A stretch of DNA of 54,177 nt from Pirellulales bacterium (GTDB taxonomy: Bacteria; Planctomycetota; Planctomycetia; Pirellulales; JACPPG01). A program made the position numbers and the translations under genes. Below, piece by piece: positions 42,074 through 52,209 of the stretch. Positions within the stretch are counted from its first letter, which is position 1. Every line of letters begins with the position of its first letter. The notes below the pieces were generated by a model. That model did no database searches. It saw only the letters and a program-made list of their open reading frames with translations, and was not told the origin of the DNA. The stretch is taken from contig DASXEJ010000095.1 of NCBI GenBank assembly GCA_036490175.1, positions 1 through 54,177 on the forward strand. Reading direction: 5' to 3'.

Positions 42074-43171
42074 TCATTGGTCGGGCGTCGCGGCGGGGGT
42101 TGCGGCAGCCACGATCAGTTTCAGCCGCTCGTTCATCACGCAGTCGGACTTGCCCGGTTCGATTTGCCCCCAATCCGCCTCGGCCGCCACGACGACCAGC
42201 TTCAGGCTGGGGATGATCAGCGAACAGTTGCCGCGATGCCCAAGTGACATGAAAGCGTCTGGCGGGGCGTCGGGCCAGGTGCGACGGTCCATATGGTCGC
42301 GACCGGTGTCGTTGAACCACCAATTGAATCCATAAATGCCGGCGCCGAAATTGCTGCCGTGCTTCGACTCGCCGCCGTAGCTGCCGATGCCCAGATAATC
42401 ATTCGTCGCTGCATCGACAGACACTGGCAGATCCTTCGGCACGCTGGGGTGCATGTACTCGTCAAAGTATGCGGCCGGCAAAAGCTGTTTGTCCCCCCAG
42501 CGCCCGTGGTTTAGCCACAACCATGCGATGCGGGCAAAATCGCGGACCGAGGCAATCATCCGGCGGTTGGATTTGCGGAACGAAAACCGATCCTCCAGCC
42601 CGAGAGCGCCAAACCGTTGTGGATCATGAAAGACCTCTTCCGGCACGCCTTGGAATACCTTGTCGAACAACGTCTTCTGATAAAGCTGAATGGCGTAGTC
42701 GTTATAGGCCCACGCCTGGCCGGGCTCTTCGGGGCGAGCATAGCCGCTGGTCATGCTGGCCAGGTGCCGGAACTTCATCGTGCGATCTTTGGGGAGCAGG
42801 TCCCAGCCGAAGTCGGCAATCGGCTGATCGACGCTGCGGACCTTGCCCTCCTGGATGGCGAAAAACAGCAGCGTGCTGAGCACCGGCTTGGCCGACGAGA
42901 AAACGTCGGACTTCTCCGATTGCGAACCCCAGGTCTTGACGACGTAACCATCTTTGATGACGCAGCCGCGACTGCCAAGTGCCGTGGCCACTTCATCGAG
43001 GAGAGCAGCAGAGAGCCCCAACTCGGCCGGTGCCTTTGTCTGCCAATGTTCTGCGGGGAAAACGGTTTCCGCGCCGCTGACCTCCACACTCAGGCAAGAA
43101 AGTTGGGCGGAGCAGATGAGTAACGCCATTGCGAAAGTTCGCGGACGGACTCGTTGACGATAAATATTCAT
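42074..43171 (-). CDS. Beta-lactamase-family serine hydrolase
   Basis: A 365-aa penicillin-binding-protein-like hydrolase with signal peptide (FAMALLICSAQLSCLSVEVS). The SxxK motif is SSAKPVLS near residue 95, with Ser as nucleophile. The second element is AYNDYAIQL, where the usual Y-x-N is Y-N-D, and the third is GHRGN, an H-x-G form as in class C/esterase members. Start ATG 43171 is chosen over 43186 because a weak GAG site precedes it. The family includes beta-lactamases, D-peptidases and esterases; antibiotic resistance cannot be assumed. It lies in a row with sulfatase and glycoside hydrolase genes, so an esterase of polysaccharide breakdown is equally likely. Confidence 0.88.
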   Translation of the reverse strand: MNIYRQRVRPRTFAMALLICSAQLSCLSVEVSGAETVFPAEHWQTKAPAELGLSAALLDEVATALGSRGCVIKDGYVVKTWGSQSEKSDVFSSAKPVLSTLLFFAIQEGKVRSVDQPIADFGWDLLPKDRTMKFRHLASMTSGYARPEEPGQAWAYNDYAIQLYQKTLFDKVFQGVPEEVFHDPQRFGALGLEDRFSFRKSNRRMIASVRDFARIAWLWLNHGRWGDKQLLPAAYFDEYMHPSVPKDLPVSVDAATNDYLGIGSYGGESKHGSNFGAGIYGFNWWFNDTGRDHMDRRTWPDAPPDAFMSLGHRGNCSLIIPSLKLVVVAAEADWGQIEPGKSDCVMNERLKLIVAAATPAATPDQ

Positions 43172-43257
43172 TGAAGGAGCTCTCATTGACGAAATCGTGC
43201 TTGTCGGTCCGAGAGAGGGAAGCTCGGGCAGCTTTTCACAGCCACCAGGCGAAGCGA

Positions 43258-44763
43258 TCATTGCTTAGCGGGCTGCGTCGCGAGCCACTCGTCATAACCT
43301 TTGTTCTTGCGATCGCCAAGGTACTTGTAGGCGTCGAAGATCGCTCCCTGCCCCAGCGTGCGAGGATCCTCTTCGGCGCGGAGCATCGTTTCCAGCCGGC
43401 TTCGCAGCGCGCGCAACGCGTCTTGATGCTTTGGATCCGTGGCAAGGTTGTGCAGGCATGCCGGATCGTCGGCGACGCGATACAACTCCTCGGCCGGACG
43501 TTTGCCGAATGCCAGGTCGTAGTAGCGTCCACGCGTTTCGACCAAGAGCGTCTTGGTCGGTCCGTCGTCGCAGTTGCCAAGCCCCGTCTCGGGATTACAG
43601 GCGGGCCAACGGTCGGGCTCGAAATTGTGGACAAACAAATATTCGGGTGTGCGAATGGCGCGGACCGGATAGCCCTCGTCATGAGGTCGGCCCAGATCGT
43701 GCCGCTCCTTGCCGATCAGCATCACGGTCCGCTGTGGATCGACCAGGCCGGATTTATCTGAAGTGAGAGTCTCCAAAAAACTACGGCCGCTCATCTGCGA
43801 CGATGGCGGCAATCCGGCTGCTGCCAGGAAGGTGGGAGCGAAATCGCGCACATTGATAAAGTCGTCGATCACGCGGCCGGCCGGCACACGTTTGCCCCAG
43901 CGAATGGCCAGCGGCAGGTGAAACCCATCTTCGTAGATTTGTCCTTTGACGCGCGGGAAGGGCATGCCGTGATCCGACGTGATCACAATCAGCGTGTTAT
44001 CTAATTCGCCCGCCGCCTCGAGCACCGCGATCGCGCGTCCGAACTGCTCGTCGCCCCATTCGACTTCTAGCGCGTAATCCAGCAGATCGCGTCGCACGAT
44101 ATCGTCGTCAGGCAAATACGCCGGGACGACGGCATCGCTCGGTTGTCGTCCAGCGCGCAGGCCCGCATCACGATCGTAGGCGCGATGGGGCTCAGTGGTC
44201 CCGAGCCAGAAGCAGAACGGTTGCCCTGCTTTCCGTTCGGCCAGAAAATCAGCAAAATTTTTGGCCAGGTCGCGGTTCGAAACATTTTTTAGCGGGGGCG
44301 TAAGCTGGCGGCGGTTGTATTCGTGGCCGGCCGGGTTGTGTGCGAAGCCGCCGTGCTTCCAATCACCGGGCCCCCAGCCTTTGCCGGTGCAGCCCACGTG
44401 ATAACCGGCCTCTTCGAGCAGCGAGGGATAAACCGCGAATTTGGAAGGGAACAGCCCAAAATGGCAACTCGCTTCTTCCAACTGCCAGGTACTACGGCCT
44501 GTCAGGATACTTGCGCGACAGGGACTGCACTTTGGATTGTTCGTGAAGCAGTTTCTGAATAGCACGCCCTCGCGTGCCATCCGGTCGAACGTAGGCGTTT
44601 TGACCCATGTGCAGCCAGACGCACCGGCATGCTGCCAGCCCCAATCATCGGCGATCATAAAGAGAATATTGGGGCGCTGCGGATGAGTGTCGTCCGCGCT
44701 GCAAGGGGGCGGCGTTAGGACCAACGACAAAAGCAGGCATGATAACAGGCGAAAGTCCGACAT
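43258..44763 (-). CDS. Cys-type sulfatase
   Basis: A 501-aa secreted sulfatase from ATG 44763, with a signal peptide ending in PPPCSADD. The active-site motif is CSPCR, a C-x-P-x-R sequence whose first Cys would be changed to formylglycine; the fourth residue is Cys where Ser or Ala is usual. The metal site DDWGW near residue 35, the GKGWGPGDW segment and TSDHGMPFPR complete the alkaline-phosphatase-like fold. Similar to heparan N-sulfatase-type enzymes, so it may remove sulfate from polysaccharides, but specificity is unclear. Planctomycetes carry many such genes. It starts 87 nt upstream of the serine hydrolase start and the two run in the same direction. A formylglycine-generating enzyme is not in this window. 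Confidence 0.93.
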   Translation of the reverse strand: MSDFRLLSCLLLSLVLTPPPCSADDTHPQRPNILFMIADDWGWQHAGASGCTWVKTPTFDRMAREGVLFRNCFTNNPKCSPCRASILTGRSTWQLEEASCHFGLFPSKFAVYPSLLEEAGYHVGCTGKGWGPGDWKHGGFAHNPAGHEYNRRQLTPPLKNVSNRDLAKNFADFLAERKAGQPFCFWLGTTEPHRAYDRDAGLRAGRQPSDAVVPAYLPDDDIVRRDLLDYALEVEWGDEQFGRAIAVLEAAGELDNTLIVITSDHGMPFPRVKGQIYEDGFHLPLAIRWGKRVPAGRVIDDFINVRDFAPTFLAAAGLPPSSQMSGRSFLETLTSDKSGLVDPQRTVMLIGKERHDLGRPHDEGYPVRAIRTPEYLFVHNFEPDRWPACNPETGLGNCDDGPTKTLLVETRGRYYDLAFGKRPAEELYRVADDPACLHNLATDPKHQDALRALRSRLETMLRAEEDPRTLGQGAIFDAYKYLGDRKNKGYDEWLATQPAKQ

Positions 44764-44937
44764 GGCGGAGAGCTGCCAGGGGCTGAGTTCTGCGAGACCC
44801 GTCGAGCCGAGTCGCACAATTATGACCTCGCCGCGGTGCCGCGTCGAGTTGGCCGACAGATCCCGCACGAAGCGCGATCAGATCGCGAAGCGACGTACGG
44901 AACATCAGAACCTGCGGGCAGGCACCATCTCAGGCCG

Positions 44938-47019
44938 TCACGCGTGCGGCAGAGCCGCGAACAACGCGGCCAGCTCGCGCTCATAATGTCTCCAACGCGC
45001 TACCGAGCGCGTGTAGATCGGCTCGCGGACCTGGGTGCTACTGGCAGTGCGGATCGGTCGTTGCGTGCGATGAAACGCCAGACAAGCCGGTTCCCAATCA
45101 ACGCCGCAGGCAGTCAACAACCGGCGCGCCACGGGCTCGAGATCAGCGACCGCGTCTTCGTAGTCGACTTCATGAATCGTCACGGGTAACGTGGCACGCC
45201 AATGTTCCATGATGCGGAGATATTGCCTAAAGCGCGAGGCGATGTCCCCGAAATCGTTGGCCCAACGGACGTCGACAAAATCGGTCATCCAGCACGAGAC
45301 CGCCACGTCGCGCAGCTCGCGGCGGCAATGGATGATCACGCTGTTGGGGAACATCGTCGCGATGAGCCCCAGGTGCAGGTAATTCTCGGGCATTTTGTCG
45401 ACCACGCGTTTAGCACGACCGCCGTCGAGTGCGCCGAGTCGCTCTAAGTAATGCCCTGCTAGCAGCCGCAAGCCCGGCGCATTGAGATGTTCGACACAGT
45501 CCAGCGGCAGCTCCTGGCGACAGAGAAGCGAAGGCACCGCGTCGAGCGTCTCTTGCGCCAAACGCAGTTCTCCGGCGCCGTGAATCTGTGAATGGCTGGC
45601 CAATACTTGTTCTAGCAAGGTTGTGCCCGAGCGTGGCAGCCCAACGATGAACACGGGCCGGCCAGTATCGAGCCCCGCGCCGGCCATGCGAGCGAAGAAC
45701 GGTCGATCGAAGGTCCGCATGATATGGTCGACGAATTGCGCATGGTCGGCCGGGCGATAGGCGGCGTGATCAGGACGTGAATTCCGTCGCAGAGCATTGG
45801 CCTGTTGCGCCAAATCCGCAGCGCGTTCGTACTTGTTCTGAGCATCGTAGACATGTGCCAAGGCAAACGACAATTCAGCGCGCGAATCATCAGAGAGCTG
45901 CAAACCAGCCAATAGATTCTCTAGATCCGTGCGATCCGCGTCCGGCAAGCGGCCACGCAGCAAAGTTGCCAGGCGGGCGTGGGGCAGCGGGGAGGTGGGT
46001 TGCAATTCACGGGCGGCGCGGAATGCCTGTTCCGCCGCAGACAGCTCGCCCAGTTGCTCGTGCATGCCGCCGAGATTCACTTTTGCTTCGGTGAATTCGG
46101 GGCGCAGTTCCAAGACGCGCCGGTAGCAGGCCGCCGCTTCCTGGAGCCGGTCTTGGTCCCGCAAGACATTTCCCAAGTTGTTATGCGCCTCGGCGAAGTC
46201 CGGCTTGATCTGCAAGGCGCGATGAAAGCAATCGACTGCTTCCGGCAACTGTCCCTGTTCGCGCAAGGTGTTGCCCAAGTTGCTGTGTGCCTCGGCAAAG
46301 TCCGGTTTGATTGCGACGGCCCGGCGGTAGCAGGCGATCGCTTCCTGCTGGCGCCCTTGTGATTTGAGGCAATCCGCCAGGTTGTAAAGTGCGTCGACGT
46401 AGTCAGGTTGAAGGGCGAGCGCCTGGCGATAGCAAGCCTCGGCCTCGGCCAGCTTGCCTTGAGTGTACAGGGTGACACCGAGATTGTTGTGCGCCTCGGC
46501 ATAGGCTGGTTTGATTGCCAGCGCGCGGCGGTAACAAGCTACCGCATCGTCGAGCTTGGCTTGGATTTTGAATGCGTTGCCCAGGTTGTTATGCGCCTCT
46601 GCGAATTCAGGCCGCAGTTGCAAGGCCCGACGGTAGCAAGCCACTGCGTCGTCCACCTTTCCCTGCGCCTTATAGAGGTTTCCCAGGTTGCTATGCGCCT
46701 CGACCAAGTCGGGCTGAAGCGCAAGCGCGCGCTGGTAGCTGGCGGCCGCTTCGTCCCCATGGCCGAGCGATTGCAGGGCATTACCGAGATTGATGTAGAA
46801 AGGGGCCGCGGTGGCACGGAGGCCAATGGCGCGCGAAATATATTCGACGGCCCGCTCGTGTTGGCCCGATTCGTGCGATAGCACTCCCAGCAGGTGCAAC
46901 GCGTCGGGCTGATCCGGGTCGGCGTCGAGAACCTGCCGATAAAGCTGCTCGGCCTCGGCTCGACGCCCGGCCAGGTGATGTTGGAGCGCTATCGAGAGCG
47001 CTTCCAAGATTGTGGCCAT
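44938..47019 (-). CDS. TPR-repeat sulfotransferase
   Basis: A 693-aa protein with two parts. Residues about 1-350 are at least nine tetratricopeptide repeats of 34 residues with very similar wording (AEAHNNLGN, AVACYRRAL), encoded by a DNA repeat of 102-nt period. Residues about 435-690 are a PAPS-dependent sulfotransferase: the 5'-phosphosulfate loop FIVGLPRSGTTLLEQ near 453, and KMPENYLHLGLI and HCRRELRDVAVS for the 3'-phosphate site. ATG 47019 with AAAGAG upstream is preferred to a TTG six codons earlier. TPRs may recognise the acceptor. No signal peptide is seen. The sulfatase lies 174 nt downstream in the same direction, pairing sulfate addition and removal. Confidence 0.92.
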   Translation of the reverse strand: MATILEALSIALQHHLAGRRAEAEQLYRQVLDADPDQPDALHLLGVLSHESGQHERAVEYISRAIGLRATAAPFYINLGNALQSLGHGDEAAASYQRALALQPDLVEAHSNLGNLYKAQGKVDDAVACYRRALQLRPEFAEAHNNLGNAFKIQAKLDDAVACYRRALAIKPAYAEAHNNLGVTLYTQGKLAEAEACYRQALALQPDYVDALYNLADCLKSQGRQQEAIACYRRAVAIKPDFAEAHSNLGNTLREQGQLPEAVDCFHRALQIKPDFAEAHNNLGNVLRDQDRLQEAAACYRRVLELRPEFTEAKVNLGGMHEQLGELSAAEQAFRAARELQPTSPLPHARLATLLRGRLPDADRTDLENLLAGLQLSDDSRAELSFALAHVYDAQNKYERAADLAQQANALRRNSRPDHAAYRPADHAQFVDHIMRTFDRPFFARMAGAGLDTGRPVFIVGLPRSGTTLLEQVLASHSQIHGAGELRLAQETLDAVPSLLCRQELPLDCVEHLNAPGLRLLAGHYLERLGALDGGRAKRVVDKMPENYLHLGLIATMFPNSVIIHCRRELRDVAVSCWMTDFVDVRWANDFGDIASRFRQYLRIMEHWRATLPVTIHEVDYEDAVADLEPVARRLLTACGVDWEPACLAFHRTQRPIRTASSTQVREPIYTRSVARWRHYERELAALFAALPHA
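46100..46790 (-). repeat. Tandem 102-nt DNA repeats coding for TPRs
   Basis: Successive 102-nt units share long identical runs, for example GCGCCTCGGC followed by GAAGTC or AAAGTC. These are coding repeats of the TPR region, not a CRISPR array. Such identity suggests recent duplication or gene conversion and can change repeat number. Confidence 0.7.
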
Positions 47020-47209
47020 AGACTCTTTCTGACGCAAAAACGGTTTCGGCTACTCCGCTTATGGCCACGATACCCCGCATGGTCGATTCGATGAAGTCCC
47101 CGCCTTAGGACCATGTAGGGCGGTGGCATGTCGCGCGCCGGCGACGATCAGGATTGCCAATGGTGCCGCATGGCTGCGCGAGCAACACATGGCGGCGCGG
47201 TGGGGGCCT

Positions 47210-48604
47210 TTACTTTTCCACGACCTTGACGTCCCCCGCGTCGTTCAACTCAGACAGATCGCACTGGATCACGTCCTCTTGCCCAGTGAAGTCGACCCAC
47301 GCACCATCCTGCTTCTTTTTCAGCACCTGGATCCAGCCGTCGGCGCGTAGTCCGGTTTGTACGGCGGTCTTGATCGACTTGCCGTTTTCGTACAGGTAGC
47401 AAGAAATCTGATTGCCTAGTTCGACGACGGTCGCTTGCGGTATGGCGAGCGCGCCCGGCCGCTCGATGACCACCGTGCCATAGGCGTACATTCCCGGCAG
47501 CAACTTGGCGTTGGGATTCGACAGATCGATTTCAGCCCGCAATGTGCGGCTTTTCATGTTCAAGGCCCACGACGATCTGGTCACGGTCGCGGGGATATCG
47601 TCATTTTGAAACGCCGCCACACGTACCGTGGCCTTGGTGACTGGGCGGTCGTCGCCCGCTTTGCTGTCGACCTCGCTGACGATGTAGTTCGCTTCGGATT
47701 CGGGGACGTCGACGTAGATCCGCACGATGTCCGTTCTGGCCAAGACGTAAATCGGAGTGGCGCGGCTGGCCGCTTGATCGGGCGAGCGGCCCGATGCCGA
47801 TGGATCGCCGGTAGCCGGCAGCACGAAGTCGCCTGTATTGGCGTTACGCAACACGACGATACTGTCGTAGGGCGCCGTGAGCTTGGTGTATCCATAGAGG
47901 GCGCCCACGCGTTTTTCATCGGCATCGGCGACCTTCAGCCGAGCCAGGGCGACGTCGACGTCGACCTTGGACTTGTCCAAGTCGGCGCCCCGGGCGAGCT
48001 GCAGAGCTTCGGCGGTTTTTACGGCCGCATCGGCGGCATCCTTCGACGCGCGGCTCGATTCTAGTTGCCGGCGCGACTCGCCGAGGATTTGCTGATCGAT
48101 GACCCGCTCGGCCACCATCGTGGCTTGTCGGTCGACCTCGGAATCCCAACGCCTGACGAGCGCCTCGAACTTGCCGACGTCGGCTTGGGTCTCAGACACC
48201 TTGGCCACCGCCGCCTTGAGATTGCCATCGGCCACGTCGACCAGCTTGTTCGCTTGCGCGATGAGGGCCTGGTCCATTACGACTTGGGCCTTCTTCAGGT
48301 TGTATTCCTGTTCCAACTCGGGGATGAACAGCGTCGCCAGCAGCTCATCTTTCTTGGTGCGATCCCCGATATCCACGTTCCATTTCAGCACGTAGCCTGG
48401 CAGCTTGGCATAAATCGCCGTCTGTTCATACGAATCAATGAACGACGGCTGTCCAACCTGGCGCGTCAGATCGCGCTTCTCGGGCTTGACGAGATGGACC
48501 GAGGGAATGTCGCTGACGGTGGGCGTGGCGTCGGGCGCTTTTTTGGCGCAACCGATCGTGAGCAGCATCAGCAGCAAGGCGAGGTCATTTTGCTTCCGGA
48601 TCAT
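47210..48604 (-). CDS. RND efflux adaptor lipoprotein (pump 2)
   Basis: A 464-aa membrane-fusion protein. It begins [19 protein letters not shown], a lipoprotein signal with Cys19 of the lipobox, so the adaptor is lipid-anchored. The lipoyl halves (AKLPGYVLKWNVDIGDR and LTAPYDSIVVLRNANTG) are joined by a long Lys/Ala/Asp-rich coiled coil at about 100-220, and a beta barrel follows. ATG 48604 has GGAAAG upstream; ATG 48625 is an alternative. The gene starts inside the last 20 nt of the RND permease gene, showing tight coupling. With the permease and the TolC at 52210 it makes a full tripartite pump. Confidence 0.93.
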   Translation of the reverse strand: MIRKQNDLALLLMLLTIGCAKKAPDATPTVSDIPSVHLVKPEKRDLTRQVGQPSFIDSYEQTAIYAKLPGYVLKWNVDIGDRTKKDELLATLFIPELEQEYNLKKAQVVMDQALIAQANKLVDVADGNLKAAVAKVSETQADVGKFEALVRRWDSEVDRQATMVAERVIDQQILGESRRQLESSRASKDAADAAVKTAEALQLARGADLDKSKVDVDVALARLKVADADEKRVGALYGYTKLTAPYDSIVVLRNANTGDFVLPATGDPSASGRSPDQAASRATPIYVLARTDIVRIYVDVPESEANYIVSEVDSKAGDDRPVTKATVRVAAFQNDDIPATVTRSSWALNMKSRTLRAEIDLSNPNAKLLPGMYAYGTVVIERPGALAIPQATVVELGNQISCYLYENGKSIKTAVQTGLRADGWIQVLKKKQDGAWVDFTGQEDVIQCDLSELNDAGDVKVVEK

Positions 48605-51600
48605 AGTGCGGGCTTTCCGGGTCATCGGGGTGTACGGACAACGAATGCGGCGTCAAGCGGCCCATGACAACCACAAAGATCGAAGGAACAATCAACAACG
48701 TGGCAATGGTCGAACAGACAAGTCCGCCGATCACCGCCCGGCCCAAGGGGGCCTGCATTTGGCTGCCGGCCTCTAAGGCGAGCGACATCGGCACCATGCC
48801 CACGGTCATGGCGCAGGCCGTCATGATAATCGGTCGCAGTCGTTCGGTGGCGCCGCGCACCGCGGCATCGACCGAGGACAGCCCGCCGCGCCAATGCTCG
48901 TGGACAAATGTCACGAGCATCACCGAGTTCGAGACCGATACGCCGATGCACATGATGGTGCCCATGAACGACTCGAGATTCAACGTCGTGCGCGTCATCA
49001 ACAGCATGAGGATCACACCCGACAAAACGCCGGGGACGGCGCTGATCGAGATCAGCGCCAATCGTGGCGATTCGAAATACGCCGTGAGCAAGATCAGGAT
49101 CACCACCACAGCAATGCACAAACCGCTGGCCAAACCGGTGAACATCTCGACCATCGGCGGGAACTGGCCGCGCGTCATCACACGAACACCGCGCGGAGGC
49201 GTGCCGGCCGCCTTGATCGCTGCCGAGACCTGTCGCGACGCCCGGCCCATGTCTTCTCCCTCGACATTGGCCGTGATGCTCACGTAGCGTTGCGACGAAA
49301 TGCGATCGATCTGCTCCATCATGGTGGTTTCGTGAATACTGGCTACGTCGCGCACCATCAAGTTGACAGAGTCGGTTACTTGTTCGATCGGCAGGGTCGC
49401 CACCTGGTCTGACGAGGTCATCTGCTGCGTCGGCACCAGGACTTCCACCTGGTAGTCAAAGCCCGTCTTGGGATTTTGCCAATAGTTCAGCGCAATGAAC
49501 CGGCTGGATGAAGTAGCCACGATGGCCGCGTTGCCAACCTGTTGCGCCGTCACGCCCGAAAGTCCGGCCTTCTCTCGGTCGATGTCGATTTCGACCGAGG
49601 GATAATCCAGCGACTCGTTGAATTGCACATCGCGCAGCCAGGGTATCTTCCGCATCTCGGCGCGAATCCGATCGGCATGCTTCACGGCATCGGGAATGTT
49701 AGGGCTGGCCACGACAATTTCGATCGGCGTCGGCGACCCAAAGCTCATCACCTCGCTGACAATATCCCCTGGCTCGAAGCCGAAGGTGCATGTTTTGGCT
49801 CGATGGGCCGCGACCTCAGGTGGCACGCCATACTCAAGCAACAGTTTGTTCATGAACGGCGCGATCCGCTCAGGGAGGATTTTGCGCATTTTTTCGCGGA
49901 AGGCGTCCAGTTTAATCCCGCCTTCCTCGCGAAACTTGACACGCAGCCAACCGTCGTCAGGACCGCGCATGAAGAGCACGATGTTGTTCATGCCGAAGTT
50001 GGGCGCGATCTGGCCGGCGTAGCCCAGGCAGATGTCGATGTTCTCGGCGCCGACTTCTTCTTGCATGATTTGCAGAATCTTGACCCCCATCTGACGGGTG
50101 ATCTCGAAGTTCGATCCGGAAGGGGGCCGGTAGCGCAGCACGAACTCGCCCGAGTCGATCTGCGGAAACAACTCGGTGCCCAATTGCATTCCACCCAGCG
50201 ACAACACCAGGCCGCAGGCGGCGAAATAGCCAATCACAATCCAGCGTCGCCAGGCCACGAGCAACGTCACGACGGTTTGGAACTTAGCCTGAACGCGGTC
50301 GAACAGGCCCTCTTTTTCCGACTCGTCGTGCTCATGCGGTTTGAGCAGCCACACGCAAACGATCGGCACCAAGGTGCTCGATAGCAGGTACGACGAGATC
50401 ATGGCGAAGCCGACAGCGATTGCTAGCGGCATGAACAGGGCGCGCATCGGGTCTTTCATTACGAAGGCCGGAATGAAAACCGACAGAATGCACAACATCG
50501 CTAGCAAACGCGGTACTGCGGTCTGCACGCTACCGCGCTCCACGGCCCGCGCCAGCCGTTTTGTTTTAGTCATTTGGACGTGAATATTTTCGATCGAAAC
50601 CGTGGCCTCGTCGACGAGCATGCCGATCGACAGCGCCATGCCGCCCAACGACATAATGTTGATCGTATTGCCGGTCAGCCACAGTCCGGCCAGTGACCCG
50701 GTCAACGCCAACGGAATGTTGAGCACGACCACGACCACGCTACGCAAGTCGCGGAGAAAGAGCAGGATCATCAAGCCGGTCAATGCGGCGCCGATGAACC
50801 CTTCGGTGACGACGCTCTTGATGGCCGCCCGGACAGTTGGCGATTCGTCAAACTCGAAACGCACCTGCACGTCTTCCGGCACCGCGTCCTTGAAGATCTG
50901 CATGGACTTGTAGATGTCGGCGACGACAGTCAACGTCGAGGCCGTGTCCTTCTTGATGATGGGCAAGTACACAGACTTGTGCCCATCGACTAGCGCGTAG
51001 CCGTAGTTGACGTCGGTGCTGTCCTGGATGTTGGCGACGTCACGGATGTACAAATTGCGGCCCAGCCGCACCGGAATCTTGCCAATGTCCTGGATGTCGT
51101 CGACCAGTGCGTTGTTTGGCACCAACGGCATCTGGTCTTTGATATATAAATTGCCCGCCGGCACGATCGCATTGCCGGCCATCAACGAATTGACGATATC
51201 CTGCGGCTTCAGGTTGTAGCTTTGCAGCTTCTGGGGATCGATGTTCACCAGGATGGTGCGGACGTTCGGACCAAACGGCGAGACCGCGACCGTGCCTGGC
51301 ACGTTGGATTGCACCAGTGGTCGGATGATGTTCTGGGCAATATCGCCGACGAGCCCCAGCGGCGTTTTCTCGCTTGTCAGCACGAGGTAGCCGACCGGCA
51401 CGCTGCCTTCGTCCATGCGCATGATCATGGGAGGCAAGGTGCCTGGAGGCATGCGTGCCATGGCGCGATTGGCCATGGCCACGACTTCGCCTTCGGCCGA
51501 GCCCATGTCCGTTCCGGGAAAGAACGACAGTTTGATCAGTGCCACCTGCTGAATGCTGTGCGACTCGATGTCCTTGACGCCATCGACGTACTGGAACAGC

Positions 51601-51806
51601 AATTCGAACTGGTTGACGATCAAGCCCTCCATCTGCGCAGGGCTCATGCCGCCGTACTGCAAGAAGACGTAAATGCGCGGCTCGTTGAGCGGTGGAAAGA
51701 TATCCACGCGCATGCGATTGAGCGCCATCGCACCACCGCAAATCAGTCCCACCACCAGCATCAGTGTGGTGACCGGGTGCTTCATCGCAAAGAAGACGGG
51801 ATTCAC
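48585..51806 (-). CDS. RND efflux transporter permease (pump 2)
   Basis: A 1073-aa permease of the AcrB/HAE1 superfamily. GTG 51806 is used: the product then starts [19 protein letters not shown], the usual family opening; ATG 51785 is the alternative. In TM4 the relay pair reads DE ([13 protein letters not shown]) instead of DD. In TM10, [18 protein letters not shown] has Ser where AcrB has Lys940. Both changes weaken the classical proton-relay model and are partly shared with pump 1. The two permeases are alike in layout but clearly diverged, so they are paralogues rather than a recent duplication. The adaptor gene overlaps the 3' end. Confidence 0.93.
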   Translation of the reverse strand: MNPVFFAMKHPVTTLMLVVGLICGGAMALNRMRVDIFPPLNEPRIYVFLQYGGMSPAQMEGLIVNQFELLFQYVDGVKDIESHSIQQVALIKLSFFPGTDMGSAEGEVVAMANRAMARMPPGTLPPMIMRMDEGSVPVGYLVLTSEKTPLGLVGDIAQNIIRPLVQSNVPGTVAVSPFGPNVRTILVNIDPQKLQSYNLKPQDIVNSLMAGNAIVPAGNLYIKDQMPLVPNNALVDDIQDIGKIPVRLGRNLYIRDVANIQDSTDVNYGYALVDGHKSVYLPIIKKDTASTLTVVADIYKSMQIFKDAVPEDVQVRFEFDESPTVRAAIKSVVTEGFIGAALTGLMILLFLRDLRSVVVVVLNIPLALTGSLAGLWLTGNTINIMSLGGMALSIGMLVDEATVSIENIHVQMTKTKRLARAVERGSVQTAVPRLLAMLCILSVFIPAFVMKDPMRALFMPLAIAVGFAMISSYLLSSTLVPIVCVWLLKPHEHDESEKEGLFDRVQAKFQTVVTLLVAWRRWIVIGYFAACGLVLSLGGMQLGTELFPQIDSGEFVLRYRPPSGSNFEITRQMGVKILQIMQEEVGAENIDICLGYAGQIAPNFGMNNIVLFMRGPDDGWLRVKFREEGGIKLDAFREKMRKILPERIAPFMNKLLLEYGVPPEVAAHRAKTCTFGFEPGDIVSEVMSFGSPTPIEIVVASPNIPDAVKHADRIRAEMRKIPWLRDVQFNESLDYPSVEIDIDREKAGLSGVTAQQVGNAAIVATSSSRFIALNYWQNPKTGFDYQVEVLVPTQQMTSSDQVATLPIEQVTDSVNLMVRDVASIHETTMMEQIDRISSQRYVSITANVEGEDMGRASRQVSAAIKAAGTPPRGVRVMTRGQFPPMVEMFTGLASGLCIAVVVILILLTAYFESPRLALISISAVPGVLSGVILMLLMTRTTLNLESFMGTIMCIGVSVSNSVMLVTFVHEHWRGGLSSVDAAVRGATERLRPIIMTACAMTVGMVPMSLALEAGSQMQAPLGRAVIGGLVCSTIATLLIVPSIFVVVMGRLTPHSLSVHPDDPESPHYDPEAK

Positions 51807-52209
51807 GCAACAGACCTTTCTCGACCGGCAGGTATCTCTCGCGGCAGCGGGGGGCCGCATTTGGGGCAGGCAACGGATGGCAGGCAGCAGGCAGTATCGG
51901 CGCGCACGCAGGGCCTCAACAATCGCGCGCGAGCAATGCTCACGCTCGATGCGCAAGGCGCTACGGCCGGAAGCACTTCATGTGCAGGGCCTTAGGAACG
52001 TAACACGCACCTAAGGGCCGCGTCGCGAGACCGGGTAAGATGGGCCGGAAATACCGAAAAGTCGTGTCGTATCGCCTGCTTTTATCGGCTCAAGCGGCAC
52101 GCGCGCAACTTCCGATTCCAACAGCACAGGCCGCATAACCGGTCTGACCGCCCCCCCTCGTTTTTCGGAAGGCGATCCTGTCGTAGCAGGCACGTGTAAA
52201 GGTTCCCTA
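51807..52209. other. 403-nt divergent promoter region of pump 2
   Basis: It separates the divergent permease (minus) and TolC (plus) genes and should contain both promoters. I do not see a convincing -35/-10 pair, operator repeat or gene. A run of C7 lies near 52149-52156. Confidence 0.4.

Noticed and set aside
42074-43171. Calling the serine hydrolase an antibiotic-resistance beta-lactamase
   Set aside because: The second motif is Y-N-D rather than Y-x-N, and the neighbours are carbohydrate/sulfate genes; an esterase or peptidase role is as likely.
46100-46790. Regularly spaced repeats resembling a CRISPR array
   Set aside because: Period is 102 nt, in frame, and codes for TPR motifs; there are no unique spacers of CRISPR length and no cas genes.
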